In this document: positions 53,580 through 63,813 of the stretch, in pieces
Layout: the number at the start of each line of letters is the position of its first letter
Position numbering within the stretch: position 1 is the stretch's first letter
Assembly (NCBI GenBank): GCA_008477525.1
Contig: SPDT01000009.1
Location: 124,001-188,000, forward strand
Origin: Hypomyces perniciosus
Lineage: Eukaryota; Ascomycota; Sordariomycetes; Hypocreales; Hypocreaceae
Direction of reading: 5' to 3'
Length of the DNA stretch: 64,000 nucleotides
The notes under the pieces: generated by a model
What the model saw: the letters and a program-made list of their open reading frames with translations, nothing else
What the model was told of the DNA's origin: nothing
The model's database searches: none
Translations under genes and position numbers: made by a program

Positions 53580-53841
53580 TCTTCCGTAATGTCCAAGTTG
53601 AAATTGCGCAATCCGTCCATCACGTGTTAGGCTTAAAAGCTGAAGTATCGATATCTGGAAAGTCTTCTAATTTTGGATAGCCGGCCCTGCCAACGGTGCA
53701 TGATCGCGGGACGTTTTCGTGTCGCCACTGGAGTACGCTTAGCTCAGCGAACTTGAGATAATGGGAATGATGCACTGGAGCTGGTGCATGTGCCGGATCT
53801 AGACCTAAAGAGCGCCAAGAGCGGAAGATCTGATGGGCCAT

Positions 53842-55189
53842 GAATACTCTTTCGGTGTTCTGGCAGGGCTTTGGTCCTAATGGGCCAGGATATACCTGTC
53901 TAACTACGGATATGCGACGACGATAATAATTATGAATAATGCATCCATACTATTGAAGCCTTTCACCAGTTGCTTGTTTTGGGGCCCGTGACAACCGTCT
54001 GCCTCCACACCTGCTTTGGTGAAAACATGGTAAAGCAAGGCCTCCTCAGGACTAAGCAAATAGGCGAGGATGTACCCGCTGTCCAAAGGATTATCAAAGA
54101 ACGGGCGCTGGTGATAACGATAACTCTTGGTCATGTCGACTGTAGTAGCGGCATCACAACGCCAATGCTAGAGAGGCCCTTCGTGACGAACTGACCGAAC
54201 CTTCAGGTAGGATGACGTGCATCCAGCACACAATAGTACTATATTGGACTCAGCTTCATCGACTATCCGGGCATCTACGAGTCATATCATCAAGGTTATC
54301 TTTCCATGCATGTACAATACATTTAACCGTTGTATCGTGTTTGACGCATTGGGCTAGCTCCCAGGTTCGTAGCTTTCCCCCCCTGCTCGCGCGACGAGTT
54401 ATCTAGATGCGATCGAAGAGATTCGCCGTGGTCTTGACGAAATCACCCTATGTTTTGTTTTGTTTCATGTTTGCCGTCGTTCGCCACAGTTCTCAGAAGT
54501 TCGGTCATTTGGAAGCTCACTTGGAACCTAGTTCTCGTTTAATGATTCAACGCCTGTATTTTCCGGTGTGAAACGTAGTGGGCTCATCAGCTGGACCCGA
54601 AGAAAACTCTCGGATGTTAAACGAATTATTAATGATTCAAGCAACTTTCTGATGAGAACCATGTTGACGGAAGTCGAGACCGTTGTTCGAACTTGGCTAC
54701 TACTTGCCGCTTAAGCCAGTAGAAACAGCATAACGTCTCCACCGTTATGGAATGAAAGCAATGAGATGCGCTAACAGAGTGCATTGTACGGAATATGTTA
54801 ACTTGATTTTGCATGGGGAGGGCATGGCAGAAGTACGGAGCCGATTGTTCATTGGCCAGTAGTGTCCTTCACGTCTTGCAGCTCACATCTTTGGAGATCG
54901 TGCAAAGGTCCCCTCAAGATCAAAATGATGCCATGATTTGGATTGCCTCACAACAAATATTGTTTATTAATACAGTAGGGTTCAGGTTCAGCGTCCGCTT
55001 TTTATTGTGAAGAACTCCTCAAGATTAGGTTAGAGTGAGGCCTACAACAGTGTGGATCTAACAGGCAGAGTATTGGTGCTATTGAAGAAAATGCCCTTTA
55101 AGTCAAATCACCCCATTTTCGGCCACCCAATTTACAACACCACATTCCAATAGCCAACCATCGCAACTTCAATTTCTCACCCAATTTTC
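53842..55189. other. Intergenic, no gene supported
   Basis: Moderate base composition, only short frames. 55090-55190 is the presumed 5' end of the pogo-type element (ACCCCATTTTCGGCCACCCA). Nothing else was identified. Confidence 0.4.
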
Positions 55190-55225
55190 GTGACTTTTAT
55201 TAATAAATTGGTATTCTTATTTATT

Positions 55226-56368
55226 ATGCCTTTATACACAGAAGAACACGTTAAAAACGCGCTTTTAGACGTGGATGGTATACCGCTGCGATCGGCTGCA
55301 CGGAAATGGGGAATTCCACGTTCAACACTCCAATCCCGGCTTCATGGGTCAGAGAAGGCCTTAATTGCTCATGAGCCCCGGCAAAGGCTTTCTCGAATAC
55401 AGGAAAGTTATCTCTGTAACTGGATTCTTACCCAGGCAGCCCTAGGGCTCGCACCAACGCATTTTCAACTCAAAACCTTTGCTAGACGAATTTTGATGAC
55501 TGGCGGCGATACTGAACCACTTGGGAAACATTGGATTGAAGGGTTTTTACGCCGAAACCCGGAAATCAAGACTATTAGAGGCAAGGGAATCGATTCCGCT
55601 CGTATTAATGGCGCCTCGACTGATAAAATCAAGGACTTCTTTGCCCATCTCAACCTGCCAGTAGTCAAGGCGATTCCAGCCGAACATCGATACAACATGG
55701 ACGAAACAGGGCTAATGGAGGGCCTTGGGGCCAATGGCCTTGTACTTGGGAATGCAGAGAAGAAGGCGTTGGTCAAGAAACAGCACGGATCGCGCTGTTG
55801 GACTACAATTGTTGAGTGTATCTCAGCGAGTGGCCAGTCGATTAAACCACTGGTCATTTTCAAAGGTCAGACCGTTCAACAGCAATGGTTTCCTTCAATT
55901 TTAGAACCATTTGAAAGCTGGAACTTCACATCATCTGATAAAGGTTGGATTAATGATGAAAAGGCTTTACAGTGGCTGCAAGATGTCTTTATTCCTCAAA
56001 CACAGTCCACCACGAAGCAGACAAGACTTCTTATTATGGATGGCCACGGGAGTCATACAACAAATTATTTCCTTTGGGAATGCTTTAAGAACGATATCCA
56101 TTTACTATTCCTACCAGCTCATTCATCCCATGTTCTTCAGCCTCTCGATATCTCAATTTTCTCGCCAGTGAAAGCTGCTTATCGACATGAAATTGGAATG
56201 CTTGCTATTGACGATTCCTCGCCATTTGGGAAGGCCTGCTTTCTTTAATGCTATGCTAAGGCAAGAGATACAGGTCTTATAAAGAGAAATATACTATCAG
56301 GTTGGCGTGGGACAGGTCTATTCCCAGTTAATATGGCAAAACCTTTATTAAACCCTATTGTGACGAAC
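55226..56368 (+). pseudogene. Pogo/Fot1-type DDE_1 transposase, 3' truncated
   Basis: From the ATG at 55226 (MPLYTEEHVKNALLDV): a Psq-type HTH (PLRSAARKWGIPRSTLQSRL), a CENP-B/Tc5 HTH (FARRILM..GKHWIEGFLRRNP) and a DDE_1 core with the aspartates in YNMDETGLMEG, LLIMDGHGSH and LQPLDISIFSPVK. A TAA at 56246-56248 (CAA expected) stops the frame, which continues in register (CYAKARDTGLIKRNILSGWR then GTGLFPVN) until 56368, where unrelated DNA begins (TGTGACGAACCGTC). The remainder of the C-terminus is missing. Mobility in cis is not possible with this copy. Confidence 0.8.
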
Positions 56369-56621
56369 CGTCATACCGTCACGCCAACAGGCAAAAGAAT
56401 AGGCTAATAATCGCACTTGTAGCAATTATCATGACGGTACCAACTGTATATAAGGGAAACGTGCTCGGAACGTGACATAAATCTGCATAACTTATATATA
56501 ATAAATAGGTATTTTAATAACTAAATGAATAGTTTTATCTCTTTCGCCTAGGTCATAGGTATATTAATTATATAAAAATATATAATTTATATTAATATAA
56601 AATTGTTAAAAGGAGGGCTAG
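56369..56621. other. LTR-like start and AT-rich DNA
   Basis: TGTGACGAACCGTCATACCG at 56361-56385 and a TGTATATAAGG TATA-like site at 56449 suggest part of another LTR. The rest is AT-rich and leads into the Tc1-type end (AATTGTTAAAAGGAGG). Confidence 0.35.
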
Positions 56622-56792
56622 TATCACGGCACGGGATCTAGGGATCAACATAGGAACGATGTTGTGCCTTGAAGAGGCAGGAAACTATCGTGGGCTGGGG
56701 CCCAGGGTCTAGCCTATGGTCCTCACGTGAGTCCTCACGTGAGGTTGAGCTTGGGCCGAGGTTAAGCCGGGGGCAGGCTCAGTGCCGTGACA
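56622..56792 (-). mobile_element. Solo LTR3 with target duplication GCTAG
   Basis: A 171-bp copy (TATCACGGCAC..GTGCCGTGACA), flanked by GCTAG at 56617-56621 and 56793-56797. It sits inside the end of the Tc1-type element; removing it restores AGGAGGGCTAGAAAAGCGAG. Confidence 0.92.
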
Positions 56793-57384
56793 GCTAGAAA
56801 AGCGAGGATTTCAGTGTGGAAGTGGTGACTTCCTAATTGGGTTAGACACGGATGCTAGGACCAAAAGCTAAGACCGAATTCCGGAGGAATTCCGGCCTAA
56901 GTCAGATTGTTCCCTTTGTCAACCCAGGCTTCCTCGTTAGCTTCGTCTTGCGAAATCCAGCTTTGTGGAGGATGCGGCGGACCGTAGTTGCAGAAATATC
57001 GATTCCTTGGCTTCTGAGGGCACCAGCTAGATCAGCGGCTGATCGTTTCCTTCCATATCTATCGCGCTGTACCTTTGCAATAAGGGCTTCCTTAACTTCA
57101 GCTGTTTGTTTGGATAGTCTTCCTGGCTTTTTGGCATCTTTAATCTATTTATCTTTTAAGATAAAAGGCCGGTGATGTGGACCAAATCCACGTTCAATTG
57201 CCCGGGCATAGATCCGGTTGACTTGCCGTACATCAACCCCTGTGACTTCTGAGACATCAGCTGTTGTTTTGCTCCCATAGGACTTCAATGTAATAATAGC
57301 TGCTCGCGTTCCAAGATCAATTGCTGGGGTTATCTTGTTGTATTGTGCTGTAAGATGTAGTTGATCAAGCTGATTAAGCAGAAC
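56793..57384 (-). pseudogene. Tc1/mariner transposase N-terminal fragment
   Basis: Minus strand from 57384: DLGTRAAIITLKSYGSKTTA then DVSEVTGVDVRQVNRIYARA, and after a stop DAKKPGRLSKQTAEVKEALI, DRYGRKRSAADLAGAL..GIDISATTVRRIL and FRKTKLTRKPGLT. It is homologous to the relic at 47696 but a different copy. The DDE core is deleted: the frame jumps to the non-coding end (GGTCTAACCCAAT-type block) near 56900. The copia LTR cuts it at 57384. Confidence 0.7.
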
Positions 57385-57575
57385 TGTTAGATGCACGGGA
57401 GTGGCTATTGCAGCATAATGAGGTGATTGTATTGTTCGTCATGCTTGGTTGACTGTCCTGTTCTTCTGATCAGGAAGCTTCCCCCTCTTCAGCCCCTTTT
57501 ACTCATGTGGGTCATCTGTGTTATGTACACCCCGTTTCGGCATACGCCCCATATTGCATAAAGCAGTATCCAACA
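57385..57575 (-). repeat. Copia 3' LTR
   Basis: 191 bp, TG..CA on both strands. Differs from the 5' LTR at CACGGGAGTGG (ATTGG in the other) and at two sites in the CTTCCCCCTCTTC block. Confidence 0.9.
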
Positions 57576-57601
57576 CACCCCCCCAGGTCTGACTGCATCA
57601 G

Positions 57602-60600
57602 TCAGGGCTGCCCGGAACCTCCATTTTCCAACATTTCCCTATGCTGTTGAAGGGTCTCTTCGTCCAACTCTGTGAGACGTCTTTGGTGCAGTTGGACCGA
57701 GATATCACGAAGGCCAAGTCGGTGTATAAAGTTGCGTAGTTTTTCTCCACTCAGTGCCTTTGTCAATCCATCCGCCACCATGTCCGAAGTTGGTGTGTAT
57801 GTTACCGTAATCCTTCTATTTTGTGTTTCTTGTCGTAGCCAGTGATTGTGGATGTCTACGTGACGTAGCCGAGTTTTTAATTGAGCCACCTTTTTGTTTA
57901 CGGCATCAATCGTCTGTTGATTATCGCACTCGATGAGGATCGTATTCGTGTTCAGGTTGATTCCGAGTTCTTGGATCAATCGGGAAACAAACATTGATTC
58001 GCGGGCTGCCTGGGAAAGTGCAAGAAGCTCTGCTTCTGTCGTTGAGGTGGTGACAGTGCTTTGTTTGCTAGCTTGCCATCCAACCATTCCTCCAAATAGC
58101 TTCATTGTGTAGCCTTGGGAGCTTTTTCGGTCAACTGTATTGTCCGCGAATGAAGCATCGCTTGCAACTAAAAAGGTATCTTCTCCTCCTAATTGTAGGG
58201 CGAGGGTCCTACTCCCATGAAGATACTGTAGCACTCGGTCGGCCGCCTCCTGATGTTTCTCAGAAGGGTTAGTGTTGAATCGAGAAAGTCTGGAAGCTGC
58301 GAAGGCGATATCTGGTCGTGATATCACTGCAGCGTAGATTATTGATCCGATTTTCCGTTGGTACTTGCGAATCGAGGCGATTGATGCCCGTCCTGTATAT
58401 GGCAGGAGTTCGGTTCCTGTCATGGGAGAATTTGGTGGTTTCGATATGGTTGGAGCCAAGGTCGCGATCTTGTCTAGGTAGGCGGATTGTGATAGCCAAA
58501 TCTTCTTGTTTGTGCTATCACGGATAATTTCTATCCCCAGAAACCACTGCAATGGTCCTCCGCCGGTCAGTTGGTATTTCTTCTTGAGGGCTTCGCTTAT
58601 CTCCCGCGCTTGCAGCTCGTCTTTCTTTTGGTAGGCTAGAACAATATCATCTACATAAAAGAAGATGATAATGCCGTTCTTCGTCATTGAGCAGGGCTCA
58701 TGAGGAACTTTCCCGAAGCCTAGATCTTCAAGTGTACGAGTGAGCTCTTCTTGCCATAATAATGGCGATCCCCGTAAACCATAGAGGGCGCGTTTAAGCT
58801 TCAATAGCTTCCCGGGCTTTCGATAGCCAGCTGGCATTCGCATATAGATTTCCTGATCGATCTTCGCATTCACGAACGCGTTGACTGCATCGAATTGTGT
58901 GAGTTCAAGATCAAATCGTGCCGCAATCGCTACCAGTACGCGGAAGGATTTTCCGGCAAGTGTTGATGCGTATGTCTCTTCGTGGCTTGACTTTGGCTGT
59001 TGGTCTCCTCGAACCACTAGGCGAGCTTTGCATTTCTGATATCGGCCATGTTTATCGAATTTGTATGTGTATACCCACATACAGTCAAGAACCGAGAGTC
59101 GCTTTTCCTTGGCTTCTGTTGCTTCCACCTCTTCGCACGACTTCATCTCCTTGTGGCTCTTCAAGTGAGTCTTCTCGGCTTCTTCGAAGAGTGCTCCCAT
59201 CTCATGATTTGCGAGATCGCTATGCCACCGCGGAGGGCTTGGGAGTTGAGATCGGTGTAGGCGTTGGGGTCGTTTGAGAAGCCGCAAGAGTCCAGCCTTG
59301 TCGATAATCGTTTGGCCGGATTTATATATAGGACCTGCTAGTTTACCAGCTTGGAAAGCTGTCGCCCATATATCTAGTGATGCCTCGTTAGTGTTATTTG
59401 TCTGTGTCTTCTTTGGATGGATATCACTGTGAAAGCACGCTGCAAGGAGAGCTGCAGGGCTAGGTGGTGTATGACATGGAGTAGGGTACATTTCACCAAG
59501 GGCCTCCAGTCCTTCTGAGGTGCATTTTGAGGTTGCCTTAGCCGCCGACCTGTGTAGGTCGGAATATCCTGCAGAAACAAGGGCCTCCAGTCCTTCTGAG
59601 GTGCATTTTGAGGTTACCTTGCCCGCCGAATTATATGGGTCAGGGATTTCTGCAGGATCGGCTCCAATTGCTGACTTGCGCACGTCAGAATATCCCGAGG
59701 GATCAATTGGTGGTGCTGACCTAGGGTCAGAACCTATGGAAGCATCAGGGCCCTGCTGGGACGTCTCCTGCGGATCTTCCTGATTTGTTGTTGCATTCCA
59801 ATAGGTTGTATCTTCCATCCAAGTGTCATTTTCTTCACTGACCAAGTGATCTGGTTCTCCTGTAAAGGAGGGGTCTGGTTCTGGAAGACTCAGTATTCCC
59901 AAGAGGGTCTGTAGTTCTTCTGCATTGACTGACGCGAGGTCGTCTCTCATCTGCTGGATATTGCCATTAAAGCATTCCCCTTCATTGAAGATCACGTCTC
60001 GGGTCGATATGACCTTGTTGATCATTGGGTTCCAGACTCGGTAGATGTTTGTGGATTGGTAACCGACTAGGTAGCCAATCCAAGCCCGAGGGCTCAGTTT
60101 GCTCTTTCGGTTCCTCTTTACCATCGCGTCGGTGGTCATCGCGAATGCTTTGCAGCCGAATACGCGGAGGTGCCTCTGGTCGGGTTTGCATGATCTCTCG
60201 ACACCATCTCTCTTCGCGATGGGTGTGTAGAATCTTTCGTATGGAGACTTCCAATTGTGTTTGTATCTAGGTGTTCAGTTATAGAGGTACACTGCTGACT
60301 TCAGTATTTCTACCCAGAGGAATTCAGGTAACCTGGCGCTTGAACGCATTGCTCGTGCCTTCTTCTCGATCACACCCCCCGAGCGTTCGGCACCTCCATT
60401 TTGTGCTTGTGTGTATGGTGCTGAAGGCTCAATCTTGATATACTTCTTCTCGATGAAGGCGCGGACCTTCTCTCTTCTCTGGTAGATCTCGTTATCGCAT
60501 TCTATCACTTCTGGTTTTACCTTGTATCTGCGCTCTAGGATACCCAGGAGAGTTTCCAAGGCCGTGATAATTGTCTCCGATCGTCTATCCGTGAGATAGA

Positions 60601-61411
60601 AATCCCAAATGTATCCTGACCACCGGTCAGTACAGAGCATCATGCTGGTTGCTCCATCACTCATGGGAAAGTCATGAAAGTCTATAGCTATTCGTAGGCC
60701 GGGGCCTCCTCCTGTATCCCTTGGTTGGCGGGAGACTTGTCGTTGGATCTTTGCAACTGCACAGTCGTCACATTCCGTCGTTGGGATCCCTTTAATTCTC
60801 ACGCCTGTAGAGCAATTCACGAGGTGTTCAAGGGCACTAGGTCCTGGGTGCCCAAGTCGCAAGTGCCACCGTTTGACGTCGATTTTCACGGGCTTCTTCC
60901 CTGTCCATGAGTTAAACATATTCCTTCGTGTGTAGAAGGCCTGTCTCGTTAGGTTCTGGGGAATATATTCTAGCACAAATTGGTCATGCTCATCGAGGAC
61001 TTTGCAGATAAATTGTCCTGAGTGAGAGCGAAGGCAGTTATGGTTAAGCCGATTGTCCCACCAGTAACCGTGTCTTTGTAGTTGTCTAAGAGAAACGAGA
61101 TTAGCCGCAAAATTCTCGCAATAGGCCGCGTTCTGTAATGTCAGGATCCGGTATCCATCTCGTCCTTGGACTTTGATGTCGACATCCCCATAACCCTGAA
61201 TTGGGACTATGTGATCTCCTGCAGTGACGCTGTCTCCACGGGTGGCTACCCGGAAGTTGTTAAATCGCGAGATTTCGTTGCAAATATGGATAGTTGATCC
61301 AGAGTCGAGCAGTGCTGAGTTCTTGAGTGGGTATTGGGTAACTGTGAATGCTCCTTGAACTGGGTGACCTATAAGAAAGGCAGCAGAGCATCTGCCGATT
61401 GGTCTTCCTAG
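57602..61411 (-). CDS. Copia pol (protease, integrase, RT, RNase H) with one internal UGA
   Basis: No ATG near the start; the frame is continuous with gag past the UGA. Protease DSG is in ALLDSGSTIHI. Integrase has the HHCC finger (WHLRLGHPGPSALEHLV..ECDDCAVAK) and D, D and E in AIDFHDFP, IECDNE and GGAERSGG. A TGA at 60277-60275 interrupts YLYN-TPRYKHNWKSPYE (CGA probably mutated), and the frame reopens directly. RT shows FDAVNAFVNAKIDQEIYMRM, RALYGLRGSPLLW and FFYVDDIVLA (YVDD box). RNase H shows VASDASFADN, STTEAELLAL and HVDIHNHWLR, then the end near 57602. Reverse transcription and integration of the element are the family functions. The internal TGA probably kills this copy unless suppressed. 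Confidence 0.88.
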
Positions 61412-62761
61412 TCATTGGTCTGAGTAGGACCCCATTTCCTTGCCTTTGATGGCTCGCTGGACTTCCTCTGCAAAGCTTTGGTCGTACTTTATCCGCAGGT
61501 CGATTGCTGTTTGTATTGCCGTATTTCCTTTCCAATACTCTGGTACCAGCTTCTTATTCACGTAATAGCACTTCCCAAGGTGATGCCTTTGGTTCCCGCA
61601 CGCCTTGCATCCTGTTGGGACGTTGCCGCGTTTTCTTTTCCGTGATTCCTCTTGAGAAACTGAGGGCTGTCTACGGCTAGAAGATCGTTCCTTCTGGGGG
61701 CGAGCCTTCTTTTCTTCCTGTTGCCCCTCTTCCTGATCCTCTTCATTTGGGCCATATGTTGGTCCGAAAGCCCCTCTCTTCACCCAACTCGCTGGCCTCT
61801 TGAGCATCCGCCGGTCTCGAGCTTCCTGAAGCAACGCTGCGACGGTTTCTTGGATTGTGAGTGTGTTGTTGTTGATCTTTCGTGAGTAATCTCCACGGAA
61901 AGTCGATCCCCAACTAGGGAAGACTGCAGTGACAGCGTGAATCAGATCTTCAAGCCATTCGTCGGCATTCTGAGAAATAGAGGCGCCCTGTTCTTTTGCA
62001 TTCTCAATCGCCTCTGCCCAAGAATTGATCCATGCTTCGAAGTCTGGTGGCATTTTCGTCAATGGCTTGATTGCCAGTTGGTACCGGTCTCGTGCTTCTG
62101 ACCGTAGGGAGGCTCGGTTCGCACTCAGTCTCGTATGCAGGTTAAGGAAGGCTTCTCGGGTTGAACTCGCATTTTTACAGCAAGTCTTCCAGTAGTGGTT
62201 GCTGATTGAATTGGTAATCCACTCCGTTGCCTTTGCAAGTGCAGTTCTCTCCCGTTCCCATTTCCTGTGTAACTTTTCGTGCATCGTATATTCCTCCTGG
62301 TATTGTCGTCGATTTTCTGCTGATAATTCCTCATAGCAATTGGCTCTTTCTCCCATATGGATTATCTCCACCGTGTCGATCTTCGTACCCCCTCTTTCGT
62401 CGCCTATCTCCTCGGGTTCCTCGTCGGTCTCGGTGGATTCTGTAGGCGAGGATGGCACTGAGGCTACTTGAGTCCTTCGTGTGGATACTCCTATTGTCCG
62501 TGTAGATGATCCCTGTGCTGTTGATGCCTTTGCCGTTCGAGGTGCCGATGTTTGGATCCACTTTATCTCGCGAGTGACCTTTGGGAACTTCGCAAAGTCT
62601 GGGGCCATTGGTTCTTGCAAGGGTCGACGTGCAGATTCTGGGTCAATTAGTGACCAAATGCCGAGAGCTTCGGTATATGACTTGAACTTCGAGCTCCATG
62701 CTTCCCAGTCCCTTGAGGATTCGAGAAACACCATGCTCTTTGTTGTTGCTGCGGTTGCCAT
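61412..62761 (-). CDS. Copia gag
   Basis: 449 residues from the ATG at 62761 (MATAATTKSMVFLESSRDWE); an upstream ATG at 62830 lies inside the LTR. It has a copia gag/DUF-type core (NHYWKTCCKNASSTREAFLN; FEAWINSWAEAIENAKEQG; WLEDLIHAV) and a basic C-terminal part with a CCHC knuckle (CKACGNQRHHLGKC). It ends MGSYSDQ then TGA (61414-61412), immediately followed in frame by CTA and the pol sequence. It forms virus-like particle capsid in the cytoplasm, by family knowledge. Confidence 0.88.
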   Translation of the reverse strand: MATAATTKSMVFLESSRDWEAWSSKFKSYTEALGIWSLIDPESARRPLQEPMAPDFAKFPKVTREIKWIQTSAPRTAKASTAQGSSTRTIGVSTRRTQVASVPSSPTESTETDEEPEEIGDERGGTKIDTVEIIHMGERANCYEELSAENRRQYQEEYTMHEKLHRKWERERTALAKATEWITNSISNHYWKTCCKNASSTREAFLNLHTRLSANRASLRSEARDRYQLAIKPLTKMPPDFEAWINSWAEAIENAKEQGASISQNADEWLEDLIHAVTAVFPSWGSTFRGDYSRKINNNTLTIQETVAALLQEARDRRMLKRPASWVKRGAFGPTYGPNEEDQEEGQQEEKKARPQKERSSSRRQPSVSQEESRKRKRGNVPTGCKACGNQRHHLGKCYYVNKKLVPEYWKGNTAIQTAIDLRIKYDQSFAEEVQRAIKGKEMGSYSDQ

Positions 62762-62818
62762 CTTCGTATTCTCGTGCTCTTGCGCGGGTAGCTCGTTTGA
62801 ACGAATGAGACTCTTAAT

Positions 62819-63009
62819 TGTTAGATGCACGGGATTGGCTATTGCAGCATAATGAGGTGATTGTATTGTTCGTCATGCTTGGTTGACTGTCCTGTTCTTC
62901 TGATCAGGAAGCTTCTCCCCCTTCAGCCCCTTTTACTCATGTGGGTCATCTGTGTTATGTACACCCCGTTTCGGCATACGCCCCATATTGCATAAAGCAG
63001 TATCCAACA
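62819..63009 (-). repeat. Copia 5' LTR
   Basis: 191 bp. Just inside it, ATTAAGAGTCTCATTCG on the minus strand is the presumed primer-binding region; the matching tRNA was not determined. Confidence 0.88.
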
Positions 63010-63348
63010 ATATGACTTGATATGTAGCTCATTTTAGAATACGTACCGAAGGAGAATATTTTCGTATTTTACGTTAGCCTTGACACTGCCTACAATTCAC
63101 GTGGTTTACTGCTGGCCCTATATACTTTAAAAGACCTTCAAGCTACTTCCTATCTGTGACCTTGCCTGTAAAAAATCCAGAATAGGCCAGGGTTTATAAT
63201 TTGGGGCTAGTTCCGGCTGTCTAGAAATGGCAATGTATATAGATGTATACGGCAGGTACCGATGGTCTGTGCTTAGAAATTCTCAAAGAGTGTAAAGAGG
63301 ACGGCGATTTCGCTCCCAACTGTATCATCTAGTTCAAGGATCCGGATA
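63010..63348. other. Unassigned DNA
   Basis: No gene or repeat recognised. Confidence 0.4.
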
Positions 63349-63570
63349 GTTAGCAGTTTCATGTATTTAAGCAGCAGCTTTTCCCACCTAACTTGGGATC
63401 AGCAAGAGTGTCGAATTCTATCATTTATTGCATCTTTCAATGAGCCCTCATACTGTTGATCTGTGATTGACAAGCCCTCCTTTATACACTTTCCGCATAT
63501 TTGCGCCTTCTTACACTAGAAGGCTTTATAGCCTATCTCTTAGCATTTATAGCATTACTCTGGTCGAGGT
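63349..63570 (-). mobile_element. Internally deleted LINE: endonuclease block fused to ORF1 knuckle block
   Basis: 63349-63471 matches the LINE at 16208-16330 (CATGTATTTAAGCAGCAGC..ACTGTTGATCTGTGATTGA). From 63472 it continues with the complement of the zinc-knuckle scrap at 44079-44150. In an undeleted element about 1 kb separates the two, so the middle has been lost. Confidence 0.6.
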
Positions 63571-63813
63571 CGGCGTTCAAATGGTCTAGTAAAACCAGAT
63601 TCTCCGCCCGCATAGAACCTTCTATTAGCAGTTTTCTTGCATCTGAGCTCTTAGTTAGATAAACCACTATTAAGCTGTATACTTTTGGGATATTCCTGTT
63701 GCCCAGCCACGCGATCTTTGCGACCTAGGCGTTATTCTCTTTACTAAAGGCTTCTATAGCCCTATCTCGAATCTTGCCATTTTCCTCTAAAACAGCAGTG
63801 CGGTTTATGTTGT
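63571..63813 (-). mobile_element. Probable continuation of the LINE ORF1 scrap
   Basis: Stop-dense AT-rich DNA directly 5' of the knuckle block in element orientation. It is likely more ORF1 but without clear motifs. Confidence 0.3.

Larger units (their letters stand above)
57385..63009 (-). mobile_element. Nearly intact Ty1/copia retrotransposon (5625 bp)
   Basis: Two 191-bp LTRs (57385-57575 and 62819-63009; plus strand TGTTAGATGC..GTATCCAACA) differ at three positions by eye. On the minus strand gag, protease, integrase, RT and RNase H follow in one reading frame from 62761 to 57602 (1720 codons including three stop codons). The polypurine tract CCTGGGGGGGTG lies at the internal edge of the 3' LTR. 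Flanking 5-mers AGAAC and ATATG do not match, so no target duplication remains. The integrase-before-RT order defines the copia superfamily. An in-frame 81-bp tandem duplication (units starting near 59500 and 59581) lies in the integrase-RT linker. Confidence 0.93.
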
